From contig JAFVGK010000087.1 of NCBI GenBank assembly GCA_017475035.1, positions 1 to 64,000 on the forward strand: a stretch of DNA of 64,000 nt, read 5' to 3'. Shown one piece after another: positions 38,134 through 47,257 of the stretch. Position 1 is the stretch's first letter; every line of letters begins with the position of its first letter. The DNA comes from Blautia sp. (GTDB lineage Bacteria > Bacillota > Clostridia > Lachnospirales > Lachnospiraceae). The notes beneath the pieces are model-generated. The model saw only the letters and a program-made list of their open reading frames with translations, was not told where the DNA came from and made no database searches. A program made the position numbers and the translations under genes.

Positions 38134-38212
38134 CTATGGTACCTCCTAAAACATTACTCGCCGGATGCGGTGGCCTGCTGACCAGGTTCTTTTACCTCTC
38201 CGAGCGGCATAC
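38134..38212 (-). promoter_or_regulatory. L21 leader RNA (probable autoregulatory)
   Basis: The stretch between the promoter and rplU reads CGGAGAGGTAAAAGAACCTGG and then a pairing CAGCAGGCCACCGC segment, close to the known L21 leader of Firmicutes as I recall it. Such leaders bind L21 and repress translation. A covariance search was not possible here. Confidence 0.5.
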
Positions 38213-38218
38213 TGATAT

Positions 38219-38247
38219 ATATTAACAGGTTCCTCTGATTCCGTCAA
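38219..38247 (-). promoter_or_regulatory. Promoter of the rplU-prp-rpmA operon
   Basis: TTGACG (38242-38247) and TAATAT (38219-38224) are 17 bases apart on the minus strand. Confidence 0.75.
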
Positions 38248-38277
38248 GCTTTTTTTCGATTTTTCAGATTGCGTTCC

Positions 38278-38362
38278 ATTCTGCCGCACTCAGGATCTGT
38301 GCATAGATTACCTTTACATCCGGCGTGTCTGAATCCGCCCGGGCTGCGTTATTGTCAGCCGC
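38278..38362 (-). repeat. Family B repeat (B2) after sigH
   Basis: On the minus strand: CTGACAATAACGCAGCCCGG, GCGGATTCAGACACGCC, GGATGTAAAGGTAATCTATG, CACAGATCCTGAG. About 70 of 80 bases match the copy at 58790-58850 by eye. Confidence 0.65.
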
Positions 38363-38367
38363 CGCAG

Positions 38368-38964
38368 TCATTCTTCCATCGATTCTTTGATTTTTTTGCG
38401 GATCCTCTGCAGGGCATTATCAATCGCTTTGGGTGGCTTGTTCAGGATTGCTCCGATTCTGACATAGCTTTCTCCCTTCAGGTAAAGCTCCAGAACACGG
38501 ATCTCCATTTTGCTCAGACGCTGATTGATCGATTCGCGCAGCTGCCTTTCATTTTCCTGTGAAATCACGATCGATTCCGGATTATCCATGATAAATTCCG
38601 GTACCTTCATCAGATCTTCCGGGGCATCCGTTTCATCGCTGAGTGAAACATAGGAATTCAGGGGCATGTTTTTCTGCCGGTTGGAAGAATGGATTGCCGT
38701 GTAAATCTGCCTCTCGACACACATACGGGCAAAAGTCAGAAAGGAAGCCTCCCTGTCAGGCTGATAATCACGCACTGCCTTAAAAAGTCCGATCATTCCC
38801 TCCTGAATCAGATCATCCGTATCTCCTCCGATCAAAAACACAGCTCTTGCCTTTTGCCTGACCATCCCCTTATATTTTTCCATCAGGTAATCAGATACAC
38901 CTTGATCTCCGTTTCTGAGCGAGCGAATCAGGTCTTCATCGCTCATTTTATCATATTCAGACAC
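38368..38964 (-). CDS. sigH: RNA polymerase sigma factor, SigH type
   Basis: A 198-residue sigma-70-family protein. Region 2 has DDLIQEGMIGLFKAVRDYQP and FARMCVERQIYTAI; region 4 has VRIGAILNKPPKAIDNALQR. SigH controls the transition state and early sporulation, which suggests a spore-forming lineage. The gene overlaps the end of rlmB by eight bases, the common clostridial order. Confidence 0.92.
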   Translation of the reverse strand: MSEYDKMSDEDLIRSLRNGDQGVSDYLMEKYKGMVRQKARAVFLIGGDTDDLIQEGMIGLFKAVRDYQPDREASFLTFARMCVERQIYTAIHSSNRQKNMPLNSYVSLSDETDAPEDLMKVPEFIMDNPESIVISQENERQLRESINQRLSKMEIRVLELYLKGESYVRIGAILNKPPKAIDNALQRIRKKIKESMEE

Positions 38965-39715
38965 GGTTCACTCCCCCTAACGCGCGAAGCCTCTGCCGCA
39001 CAATTTCATATGCCAGGACACCTGCCGCTACAGAAGCATTGAGGGATTCAATTTCCCCGCGCACCGGTATGCCGGCGCACAGATCACAGCTTTCCCGTAC
39101 CAGACGGCTGACCCCGCTTCCCTCATTTCCGATCACCAGACCGATCGGGCCGGTCAGGGAAAGCTCATACATACTGGTTCCGCCCATATCCGCACAGACA
39201 AACCACAGACCCTGCTCCTTCAGCTCCTCAATCGTGCGGGACAGATTCGTCACCTTTGCCACTGGAGTATAGTTCACGGCGCCGGCGGACGTCTTGGCAA
39301 CCACGCCGGTAAGCCCTGCGCTCCGCTGTTTCGGAATAATCACTCCATGAGCTCCCGCAACATTGGCCGTCCGCAAAATCGCTCCGAAGTTATGGGGATC
39401 CTCGATTCCGTCCAAAAGAATCAGGAAAGGATCCTCTCCCTTTTCTCTCGCCCTTGAGAGGATATCCTCCACCTCCGCATAATTATAAGCGGCAGCCTGG
39501 GCGATGACTCCCTGATGGCTCTTCGTCTCGCTCATCTGGTCCAGGCGTTCCTTCGGCACGAATTTCACGATGGTATCCTGCTTTTTTGCTTCCCTGAGGA
39601 TTGTCTGTACAGGACCGTCCTGGCATCCTTTCTGGACATACAGCTTATCTACCGTTTTTCCGGAACGAAATGCTTCCAGAATCGCATTTCTCCCTTCCAT
39701 CTGCTCTGCGCTCAT
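38957..39715 (-). CDS. rlmB: 23S rRNA (guanosine-2'-O-)-methyltransferase RlmB
   Basis: A 252-residue SPOUT methyltransferase with the N-terminal substrate-binding domain and the knot motifs NFGAILRTANVAGAHGV, LVIGNEGSGVSRLVRE and IESLNASVAAGVLAYE. It methylates G2251 of 23S rRNA. It is translationally coupled to mrnC. Confidence 0.93.
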   Translation of the reverse strand: MSAEQMEGRNAILEAFRSGKTVDKLYVQKGCQDGPVQTILREAKKQDTIVKFVPKERLDQMSETKSHQGVIAQAAAYNYAEVEDILSRAREKGEDPFLILLDGIEDPHNFGAILRTANVAGAHGVIIPKQRSAGLTGVVAKTSAGAVNYTPVAKVTNLSRTIEELKEQGLWFVCADMGGTSMYELSLTGPIGLVIGNEGSGVSRLVRESCDLCAGIPVRGEIESLNASVAAGVLAYEIVRQRLRALGGVNRV

Positions 39716-40140
39716 TTTCCTTCTATTCCTTCCGCCACAAGTGTCATAATCCTGTCCGACTGTCCCTTCAGATACAGATATCCGATCAAAGCCTCCCAGC
39801 CTGTCGCGCTCCGGTAATCCGCAAGAGTCGCATGCTTCGCCCCGTTATTGACACCGGCGTTTTTCCCCCTCCGGTAAATATCCTGCTCCTCCTCGGTAAG
39901 CAATGGTCCGATGCGGTCCACAAGCCTTGCCTGTGCCCCGGCGCTTACATAACTGATCGCCATATGATGCAGCCGGTTAACCGGGCAGTTTCCCTTTGCG
40001 ACGAGATAAGCCCGTATAATCTGTTCGTATACCGCGTCCCCAAGAAAGGCAAGGGTCAGAGGCGAGTAGGTCCTCAGATCCTGATCCTTCAGTCCAAAGC
40101 ATTCCCGGATCTGGTCAATCCCGGTCAAGCCCTCTGCCAT
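39712..40140 (-). CDS. mrnC: Mini-ribonuclease III
   Basis: A 142-residue RNase III catalytic domain without a double-strand RNA-binding domain (LAFLGDAVYEQIIRAYLV). It matures 23S rRNA in Firmicutes. It overlaps cysS by 16 bases. Confidence 0.93.
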   Translation of the reverse strand: MAEGLTGIDQIRECFGLKDQDLRTYSPLTLAFLGDAVYEQIIRAYLVAKGNCPVNRLHHMAISYVSAGAQARLVDRIGPLLTEEEQDIYRRGKNAGVNNGAKHATLADYRSATGWEALIGYLYLKGQSDRIMTLVAEGIEGK

Positions 40141-41534
40141 TTCACGCCCTCACGTGTATCCTTCAGAACGATGCCCATGCCAAGCAGCTGGTCTCTGATT
40201 TCATCAGCCCTTGCAAAATTCTTTGCCTTACGTGCCGCCTGGCGTTCTTCTATCAAAGCCTCCACGGTGTCATCCAGACTCTCTTCTTTTTTGTCGGTCA
40301 CAAGCCCCAGCACATCGCAAAGCTTTTCAAGGCGGGACAGCAGTTCCTTCGCGAATGCCGCGCCGGTTCCTTCGCCTGCGTTGGTATTGGCAAACTTCAC
40401 AAGCTCAAACACAGCCGCTACCGCATCTGCCGTATTAAAGTCATCATCCATGGCTTCTTCAAATTTCCTGACAAACTCATCCGCCTGGGAAAGAAGTTCT
40501 TCCTGTTCCGGCGTCAAAGGTCCGTCCTCTCCCGCGGCGATGCGGTCACGAAGCCGGGACGCGGCTTCCACGATGCGCTCAAGGGCATTCCGGGATGCTT
40601 CCATCAGATCCGCGCTGAAATTCAGCGGGCTCCGGTAATGCGCGCTCAGCATGAAGAAGCGAAGCACCTGCAGATCGTATTTCTCTGAAATTTCCCTTAC
40701 GGTGCGGAAGTTTCCGAGAGACTTTGACATCTTATGATTATCGATATTCAAAAACGCATTATGCATCCAATATTTCGCAAAGGTTTTCCCGTTGCAGCAC
40801 TCGCTCTGGGCAATCTCATTCTCATGATGCGGGAAGATCAGGTCTTCACCGCCTGCATGGATATCGATCTGCTCTCCGAGGTATTTTCTGGACATCACAG
40901 AGCATTCGATGTGCCAGCCCGGACGTCCCTGGCACCAGGGAGACTCCCAGTACGGCTCTCCTTCCTTTTTCGGCTTCCAGAGAACGAAATCCAGCGGATC
41001 TTCCTTCTGATCCTCGCCGGAAACCTTGATTTCACGAAAACCGGACTGAAGATCATCCAGATTCTTGTGGGAAAGCTTGCCGTATTCCTTATCCATCTTC
41101 ACACGGAAATATACCGTCCCGTCCGCGGCAACATAAGCGAATCCCTTATCAATCAGCTGCGTAATCATTTCGATCATGCCGTCGATCTCCTGAGTCGCCT
41201 GCGGATGTACGGTGGCCGGCATCACATTCATCCCCGCCATATCCTTTTTGCATTCTTCAATATAGCGTTGGGATATTTCCTCACTTGTCACGCCCTCCAG
41301 CTGGGCCTGTCTGATAATCTTGTCATCCACATCCGTAAAGTTTGATACATAATTCACCTTGTAGCCCTTATACATCAGGTACCGGCGCACCGTATCAAAA
41401 ATAATCATCGGTCTGGCATTGCCGATGTGGATCAGGTTATAAACGGTCGGTCCGCAGACATAGATGCTTACCTCCCCTTCCCTGAGGGGAATAAACTCTT
41501 CCTTCTGCTTCGACATCGTATTGAAAATTTTCAT
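40125..41534 (-). CDS. cysS: Cysteinyl-tRNA synthetase
   Basis: A 469-residue class I synthetase with YVCGPTVYNLIHIGNARP (HIGH-type), zinc ligands in EPYWESPWCQGRPGWHIECS and HHENEIAQSE, and KMSKS. The ATG at 41534 (MKIFNTMSKQK) after AGGAGAG is chosen over an upstream frame. It heads the cysS-mrnC-rlmB-sigH run. Confidence 0.95.
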   Translation of the reverse strand: MKIFNTMSKQKEEFIPLREGEVSIYVCGPTVYNLIHIGNARPMIIFDTVRRYLMYKGYKVNYVSNFTDVDDKIIRQAQLEGVTSEEISQRYIEECKKDMAGMNVMPATVHPQATQEIDGMIEMITQLIDKGFAYVAADGTVYFRVKMDKEYGKLSHKNLDDLQSGFREIKVSGEDQKEDPLDFVLWKPKKEGEPYWESPWCQGRPGWHIECSVMSRKYLGEQIDIHAGGEDLIFPHHENEIAQSECCNGKTFAKYWMHNAFLNIDNHKMSKSLGNFRTVREISEKYDLQVLRFFMLSAHYRSPLNFSADLMEASRNALERIVEAASRLRDRIAAGEDGPLTPEQEELLSQADEFVRKFEEAMDDDFNTADAVAAVFELVKFANTNAGEGTGAAFAKELLSRLEKLCDVLGLVTDKKEESLDDTVEALIEERQAARKAKNFARADEIRDQLLGMGIVLKDTREGVKWQRA

Positions 41535-41577
41535 GGTTTCTCTCCTATAAAAAGACAGTACATCATCTGTCGTCACG

Positions 41578-41697
41578 ATATTTATGATGATTCAGGTGTC
41601 CCAATCTCATACAAAAAGGGACTCTTTTCTTTTTGCATGAGATTGGGGCGCCAGCAGCTCCGCCGCAAAGCGATCCGCCGAATCCGGCTTACAGCAG
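41578..41697 (+). repeat. Family C fragment between cysS and ispF
   Basis: Contains ATGATGATTCAGGTG, CCCAATCTCAT, a hairpin AAAAGGGACTCTTTTCTTTT, GCATGAGATTGGGGCGCC and GCGATCCGCCGAATCCGGCTT. These match the outer parts of the 32018 copy, with the centre missing. It ends directly at the ispF stop codon. Confidence 0.5.
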
Positions 41698-42156
41698 CAG
41701 GCAGACCGCCTGTGCGGCAATTCCTTCGCCGCTTCCGGTAAAGCCCAGCCCTTCTTCGGTAGTCGCCTTCACGCTGACGCAGTCTGTCCCGATTTCCAGG
41801 GCAGCCGCAATATTTTCCCTCATCTGGGGCAGATAGGAAGCCAGCTTAGGTTTCTGGGCGATGATCGTCGTATCCACATTTCCTACCTGATATCCCTTTT
41901 CCCGAAGCAGCAATACCGTCTGCCGCAGAAGACTGATACTGGAGATCCCCTCATAGGCAGGGTCGCTGTCGGGAAAATGGCTTCCGATATCGCCCAGGGC
42001 TGCTGCGCCCAGCATGGCGTCCATTAAAGCGTGCAGCAGCACGTCCGCGTCCGAATGTCCCAAAAGCCCTTTTTCATATGGTATCTTCACGCCGCCAAGG
42101 ATCAGATCCCGGTCTTTTGTCAGGCGGTGTACGTCATAGCCCGTTCCTATTCTCAT
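41689..42156 (-). CDS. ispF: 2-C-methyl-D-erythritol 2,4-cyclodiphosphate synthase
   Basis: A 155-residue trimeric enzyme of the non-mevalonate isoprenoid route. It has the zinc ligands D and H in [26 protein letters not shown] and the C-terminal [19 protein letters not shown]. The ATG at 42156 overlaps the helicase stop (ATGA). Confidence 0.96.
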   Translation of the reverse strand: MRIGTGYDVHRLTKDRDLILGGVKIPYEKGLLGHSDADVLLHALMDAMLGAAALGDIGSHFPDSDPAYEGISSISLLRQTVLLLREKGYQVGNVDTTIIAQKPKLASYLPQMRENIAAALEIGTDCVSVKATTEEGLGFTGSGEGIAAQAVCLLL

Positions 42157-44585
42157 TTTTCTTCGCTCCATTTTCCCCAGAAATCTTCTATTTTCCGCTT
42201 CACGTTCCCGCTGGTACAAAATACCCTGTCACTCCACTCCGCGGGGAAAAGCCCGGCATACTCAGGATAGCCGAATCTCTCATCCAGCAGCAGGATCACT
42301 CCTGCATCCTCTTTCGTGCGGATCACCCTCCCTGCCGCCTGGAGAACCTTATTCATGCCGGGAGAACGGTAGGCACCTCCAAAACCATCCTCGCCCACAT
42401 CCTCATACCAGCTCCGCAGGACCTCCCGGGACGCACCGATCAAAGGCAGCCCGGTTCCGACGATCACCGCTCCGATCAGCCTTTCCCCGATCAGATCGAT
42501 CCCTTCGGAAAAGATGCCCCCCATCACGGCAAAGCCCACTAAAGTCCCATGGCTCTGCCCGAACCGGCCAAGGTATTCTTCCCTCTTCTCCTCCGTCATA
42601 TGCCGCTCCTGTACCAGAAGCTCTTCCGTTTCCTCCCGGAACGTTTCCTGATAGATCTGAAGGACCTCCTCCAGCAGCTGATAAGAAGGAAAGAAAGCCA
42701 GATAATTGCCTTTTCTGGATTTTGCCAGAGTGGAAATATAAGCGGCAATCCGCTGATACAGCTGCGGGCCGCGCATCGCATAGCGGGTGCTGACATCCCT
42801 TCCTACAAGGACCAGCCTTTTCTCAGAAGAAAACGGAGAGGGTACATAGAGACCATAGGCGTCCGTACGGGTACTTAAAAGACGCCGATAATAGGGGAGC
42901 GGGAAAAAGGTTGCGGAAAAAAACACCGCGCTCCGGCCCTTTTCGAGTCTCGCGGACAATCGGCGGGAAGGATCGACACAATAGATGTGAAAGAAAAAAC
43001 GCCCGTCCGAAGTAAGGCTTACATATACCCGATCCTGTTCCGGTGATATTTCTTCCAGGGCATTCTGCAATGCGCGTACCTGGAAATAAAAATCAAGCAG
43101 CGCTTCCGCCAGATCTCGTTTCTCAGCATCTTCAAACAGCATGGAAAGCTCACCGAAAACAGTCGGAAGCAGGACGGGAAGCATTCCCATGGTTTCAAGA
43201 ATCAGATACCTGCCTTCCGGCGTATCCGTTCCCTTCTCCTTCAGCTCCTTTTTTTGGGCAAGAAGAAAGCGGTCCAGTGAATGAAGGGCTCTCGCAAGGG
43301 ACGGAACCTGATCCTTTACTGTTCTGTAAGCCAGCCGGACGTCCTCCTTACACAGACAGGCGCTGTACATTTCCCTCGCCCGTTCCGGAAGGTTATGAGC
43401 CTCATCGATCAGGAAAATATATTCCCCGTTCCCGCTTCCCTCTCCGAAGAAGCGTTTCAGGCTCACGTCCGGATCAAATACATAATTGTAATCGCAGATC
43501 AGGGCGTCGACCCATATGGCAAGGTCAAGACTCAGCTCATAGGGACAGACACGATGTTTTTCCGCCGTTTCCAGAATCAGCTCTCTTCCATATCTGTTCC
43601 CGGTCGTCCAGAGTTCAAACACGGTTTCGTTGATTCTGTCAAAGTGGCCGTCGGCATAAGGGCAGGCCTCGGGATAACAGTTCTGTTCCTCTGACGGACA
43701 AAGCTTTTCCTTCGCAGTCAGTGTCAGCACCTTCATCGAGAGCCCCTGATCTGCCAGGATCGCAAAGGCTTCCTCCGCCACCGTGCGGGTGATCGTCTTG
43801 GCGGTAAGGTAGAACAGCATATCCCCTTTTCCCTCGCCGATCGAACGAACGGCAGGGAAGATCGTAGACATGGTCTTACCCACGCCGGTAGGCGCCTGAA
43901 TAAAAATCTGTTTCCGATCCTGTATCGCATGATAGGCGCTGCCCACCATCCGGCGCTGTCCTTCCCTGTATGGAAAGGGAAAATCCAGGTTCCCGGCTGA
44001 GGCATCTCTTTGTTTCCGCCATTTCAGCCGGAACGACAGCCACCGGTGATACTCCTTAGTCAGATCTGTGTACCAGGCAGCCAGACTGTCCTTTGTCATC
44101 GTCTCGGCAAATCGCCGCACCTTCTCTGTTTCCAGATGGACATAGGTCAGCTGTACGCCGATCTGATCCAGGCTTTCCTTTTCCGAAAGAAAAAAAGCAT
44201 AGCAAAGAGCCTGTGCCCGGTGTACGCCGACAGGCTCTTCCATTTTCTCAAGATCGGCGTACACGCCTTTGATCTCATCAATCCATCTTTCGCCGTCTCT
44301 GGTAAAAACGCCGTCTGCCCTTCCCTCCACCGTCAGGGACAGATCGTCGAAATCCGTGGTATGGCGGAAGCTGACCTCTGCCGCATAGCCGCTTCCCATA
44401 GCCGCCTGCAGTTTTCGATGAAGCTGCGCGCCTTTCTGCATCGCATCCAGGTCGAAGGATCTGCCCCTCGCGTCAATGCTTCCGCTCCGCCTGATAAACT
44501 CTGCCAGGCTGCGGACCGAGATCCTGTAATTCGGCTCTTTAACAGCCTTTTTCTCTGCTTTCTTTCCCTTTTTTTGCTCTCCCAC
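42153..44585 (-). CDS. Fe-S helicase of the DinG/XPD group with N-terminal nuclease-like domain
   Basis: An 810-residue protein. Residues about 20-180 resemble a PD-(D/E)xK nuclease (VEGRADGVF then WIDEIKGVY). Residues about 195-810 form an XPD-like superfamily 2 helicase: Walker [12 protein letters not shown], four cysteines for a 4Fe-4S cluster ([17 protein letters not shown] plus one after), and [15 protein letters not shown]-terminal helicase domain follows ([30 protein letters not shown]). It probably acts in DNA repair. Whether the nuclease-like part is active is unknown. It is coupled to ispF by a four-base overlap. Confidence 0.88.
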   Translation of the reverse strand: MGEQKKGKKAEKKAVKEPNYRISVRSLAEFIRRSGSIDARGRSFDLDAMQKGAQLHRKLQAAMGSGYAAEVSFRHTTDFDDLSLTVEGRADGVFTRDGERWIDEIKGVYADLEKMEEPVGVHRAQALCYAFFLSEKESLDQIGVQLTYVHLETEKVRRFAETMTKDSLAAWYTDLTKEYHRWLSFRLKWRKQRDASAGNLDFPFPYREGQRRMVGSAYHAIQDRKQIFIQAPTGVGKTMSTIFPAVRSIGEGKGDMLFYLTAKTITRTVAEEAFAILADQGLSMKVLTLTAKEKLCPSEEQNCYPEACPYADGHFDRINETVFELWTTGNRYGRELILETAEKHRVCPYELSLDLAIWVDALICDYNYVFDPDVSLKRFFGEGSGNGEYIFLIDEAHNLPERAREMYSACLCKEDVRLAYRTVKDQVPSLARALHSLDRFLLAQKKELKEKGTDTPEGRYLILETMGMLPVLLPTVFGELSMLFEDAEKRDLAEALLDFYFQVRALQNALEEISPEQDRVYVSLTSDGRFFFHIYCVDPSRRLSARLEKGRSAVFFSATFFPLPYYRRLLSTRTDAYGLYVPSPFSSEKRLVLVGRDVSTRYAMRGPQLYQRIAAYISTLAKSRKGNYLAFFPSYQLLEEVLQIYQETFREETEELLVQERHMTEEKREEYLGRFGQSHGTLVGFAVMGGIFSEGIDLIGERLIGAVIVGTGLPLIGASREVLRSWYEDVGEDGFGGAYRSPGMNKVLQAAGRVIRTKEDAGVILLLDERFGYPEYAGLFPAEWSDRVFCTSGNVKRKIEDFWGKWSEEK

Positions 44586-44605
44586 AGTCCTTTGGTCTCA
44601 CTGTA

Positions 44606-45925
44606 TCACAGCTTTGTCAGAACAAAAATGTTATAGATTGCCCGAACAGCCGTCTCAAAATCACGGTTTTCCACGCCGATGATTATGTTCAATTCACTGG
44701 AGCCCTGATCGATCATGCGTACATTGACATTCGCGTGGGCAAGAGCGGAAAAGATCCTGCCGGCGGTACCCCTGGTAGACTTCATGCCTCTGCCTACCAC
44801 GGCGATCAGGGCAAGATCGGATTCCATCTCCACCACGTCCGGGTGTACCAGACGATGAAGGCCGGCTATAACCTGCTGTTCCTTTTCCTCAAATTCAGAC
44901 TGATGAACATAGACCGTAAAGGTATCGATTCCGGAAGGCGTATGCTCAAAGCTGATCCCCTGATCCTCAAATACCTGAAGAACACGGCGGCCGAAACCGA
45001 TCTCGGAGTTCATCATGGATTTTTCAATATTGATGGAACAGAAGCCTTTCTTTCCCGCGATGCCGGTAATCACAAAAGGAGACTTTTTGCAGGTACTTTC
45101 CACAATGAAGGTGCCCCGGTCCTGAGGACGGTTGGTGTTTCGGATATTAATCGGGATTCCCTCCTGACGGACAGGGAAAATGGCGTCTTCATGAAGCACC
45201 GTGGCTCCCATATAGGAAAGCTCACGCAGTTCACGGTAAGTCACCGTATCGATGACTTCCGGATTCTCCACAATCCTGGGATCCGTCACCATCACGCCGG
45301 AAACGTCCGTCCAGTTCTCATAGACGTCAGCGCGGATCGCCCTCGCGACAATCGAACCGGTAATGTCGGATCCGCCTCTGGAAAAGGTTTTGATCGCTCC
45401 GTTTTCCATACTTCCGTAAAAGCCGGGGATGACCGCCCGGTCACAGTCTTTGAGTCTTTCTCTCAGAAGACTGTCTGTCTGTGCCTGATCAAATGTGCCG
45501 TCCTGCGTAAAGCGGATGACATCCGCGGCGTCAATGAATGGGATGTCCATATATACAGCCATGATTTTTCCGTTCAGATACTCTCCCCGGGAAGCAGCAT
45601 AATCTACGCCAATCCCGGCGGCAAAATTCTTGCGGATCTCTTCAAATTCCTCCTTCAGGGAAATGGAAAGGCCAAGGCCGTCGACAATCAGCTGGTACCT
45701 GTCCCGGATCGCAATCAGCTTCTCCTCAAAGAGGCCGCTGCCCTTAGCGCTGCGATAGCAGTCATACAGCATGTCCGTTACCTTGGTGTCCCCGTCAAAA
45801 CGCTTTCCCGGAGCTGAAGGAATAATATATCTCCTGTCGGGATCACTTTTGATAATCCCGGCAACCTTTTGAAACTGCGCAGCATCCGCCAATGAGCTGC
45901 CGCCGAACTTGACTACTTTCTTCAT
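44606..45925 (-). CDS. Aspartate kinase
   Basis: A 439-residue enzyme: kinase domain with VVKFGGSSLADA and FSRGGSDITGSIVARA, then two ACT domains (about 305-439). It phosphorylates aspartate for lysine, threonine and methionine synthesis and is usually feedback-inhibited through the ACT domains. The start follows AAGGAGAC. The intergenic gap upstream contains a family C fragment. Confidence 0.93.
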   Translation of the reverse strand: MKKVVKFGGSSLADAAQFQKVAGIIKSDPDRRYIIPSAPGKRFDGDTKVTDMLYDCYRSAKGSGLFEEKLIAIRDRYQLIVDGLGLSISLKEEFEEIRKNFAAGIGVDYAASRGEYLNGKIMAVYMDIPFIDAADVIRFTQDGTFDQAQTDSLLRERLKDCDRAVIPGFYGSMENGAIKTFSRGGSDITGSIVARAIRADVYENWTDVSGVMVTDPRIVENPEVIDTVTYRELRELSYMGATVLHEDAIFPVRQEGIPINIRNTNRPQDRGTFIVESTCKKSPFVITGIAGKKGFCSINIEKSMMNSEIGFGRRVLQVFEDQGISFEHTPSGIDTFTVYVHQSEFEEKEQQVIAGLHRLVHPDVVEMESDLALIAVVGRGMKSTRGTAGRIFSALAHANVNVRMIDQGSSELNIIIGVENRDFETAVRAIYNIFVLTKL

Positions 45926-45949
45926 TCAATTATGTCTCCTTGTTGGTGA

Positions 45950-46015
45950 TTATATATTGCATTGCCAAAAGCCTGATTCCCTTTTTACATGACCTTCTGC
46001 CGCCTGAAGCATTGT
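45950..46015 (+). repeat. Family C fragment upstream of the aspartate kinase gene
   Basis: GCATTGCCAAAAGCCTGATTC, then TTTTTACATGACCTTCTGCCGCCTGAAGCAT, matching the two outer ends of the family C copies with the centre deleted. Confidence 0.45.
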
Positions 46016-46019
46016 ATGA

Positions 46020-46685
46020 TTATGAGATTTCCAGTACGGTAAGCTTTCCTTCGCTGACCCGAAACCGCACATTCTTTCCTGCAAAGCTCATCCCGTATAT
46101 TCTGTCAGGATCCTCCTGATATCCGGGCCTCGGATCCTGGGCCAGAACATCAAAGAGCGCTTTTTGCGAAGAAGGAGGGAGTTTTTCCAGTTCCTTCACA
46201 GGAATCTCCACTTCCAGCAGCCGGTCATCCAGACGAGCGGTAAAGCCCGCTTTCGCATCCGGATAAGCATCCGCATAAGGGAGATACGGCTTGATGTCGT
46301 ACACAGGAGTCCCGTTCATCAGATCCGCGCCTCCCACGATCAGGTAAGGCGCTTCCTTTCCCTCCGTCACGATCTCCTCAAGCGTCACGCAGGTAAGTCC
46401 CAGAGGATTCGGCCGAAAAGGCGAGCGGGTGGCAAAGACGCCAATGCGCTCATTGCCACCCAGCTTTGGCGGCCGGACAGTAGGCGACCATGTCTCCCTT
46501 TGTGCAAGGGAAAATTCCCACAACAGCCAGATATGGCTGTAGCCTTCCAATCCACGAAAGGCTTCTTTTACACGGTACTCCGGGAGAAAGATGAGCCTCG
46601 ACTTTACCGAAGACACTCTTCCTCCCTGCCTGGGCACGCCGAATTTCTCTGTATAATCATTCTGAATGTGGGCGATCACCTTCAT
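46020..46685 (-). CDS. trmO: tRNA (adenosine(37)-N6)-methyltransferase TrmO family
   Basis: A 221-residue protein of the TsaA/YaeB family, with GVFATRSPFRPNPLGLTCV and YDIKPYLPYADAYP. TrmO methylates threonylcarbamoyl-adenosine at position 37 of tRNA-Thr. Its ribosome site is poor and the start lies ten bases after the DUF1232 gene stop. Confidence 0.9.
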   Translation of the reverse strand: MKVIAHIQNDYTEKFGVPRQGGRVSSVKSRLIFLPEYRVKEAFRGLEGYSHIWLLWEFSLAQRETWSPTVRPPKLGGNERIGVFATRSPFRPNPLGLTCVTLEEIVTEGKEAPYLIVGGADLMNGTPVYDIKPYLPYADAYPDAKAGFTARLDDRLLEVEIPVKELEKLPPSSQKALFDVLAQDPRPGYQEDPDRIYGMSFAGKNVRFRVSEGKLTVLEIS

Positions 46686-46694
46686 GGCCGGCCA

Positions 46695-47108
46695 TCAGCA
46701 TTGATTTTCCTGCTTTGTTCTGCGAAACTCTGCGTAAGCCTTCAGCTCCGGCTCACATAGCTTCACAGCCAGAGCCAGCACGCCGATATCATCCAGATGT
46801 CCTACGATCGGGACGTCATCCGAAATCAGGTCCTTGCCCTTAATAAAATACACAAAAGCACTGATGATGGTAGCGATCACCTTCGGGGAGATCTCTGTAT
46901 ATTCTTTTGAGATATACCCTTTTACCATAGAGATCATCAGCGGAATATCGGCAAGTGTATCACCGACATTCGGGATCCCGCGCAGTTTATCCTCAATCTG
47001 TTTCAACAGTTCATCTACCTGCGGCGTATTCGCCAGCATCTGCTGTGCGGAAGCAATACCGCTCTCAAGCACGTTCTTAGCCTGATCCAAACTGATAGCC
47101 TTATCCAT
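46695..47108 (-). CDS. DUF1232 (YkvA-like) protein
   Basis: A 137-residue protein. The C-terminal half has DDVPIVGHLDDIGVLALAVK, the DUF1232 signature, preceded by one hydrophobic helix (VIATIISAFVYFIKG). A good promoter at 47165-47193 and AAGGAGG precede it. Function unknown. Confidence 0.85.
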   Translation of the reverse strand: MDKAISLDQAKNVLESGIASAQQMLANTPQVDELLKQIEDKLRGIPNVGDTLADIPLMISMVKGYISKEYTEISPKVIATIISAFVYFIKGKDLISDDVPIVGHLDDIGVLALAVKLCEPELKAYAEFRRTKQENQC

Positions 47109-47164
47109 TGTAACTCCTCCTTAATTTCATCTCCCGCTGATTATGCGGCTTTTTTTGTCACCAT

Positions 47165-47193
47165 ATTTTACTTTATCATGGTAGTAAATGCAA
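47165..47193 (-). promoter_or_regulatory. Promoter of the DUF1232-trmO pair
   Basis: TTGCAT (47188-47193) and TAAAAT (47165-47170) are 17 bases apart on the minus strand. Confidence 0.6.
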
Positions 47194-47257
47194 GGAAAAA
47201 TGATTGCTTCCTTAATAAACCTGAATAAATCCCGCTGCTCAGGTAAACCTTCAGAGT

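Noticed and set aside
42153-44585. Cas4-like domain as a sign of a CRISPR system
   Set aside because: No repeats with spacers and no other cas genes are present; the gene is embedded in housekeeping genes.
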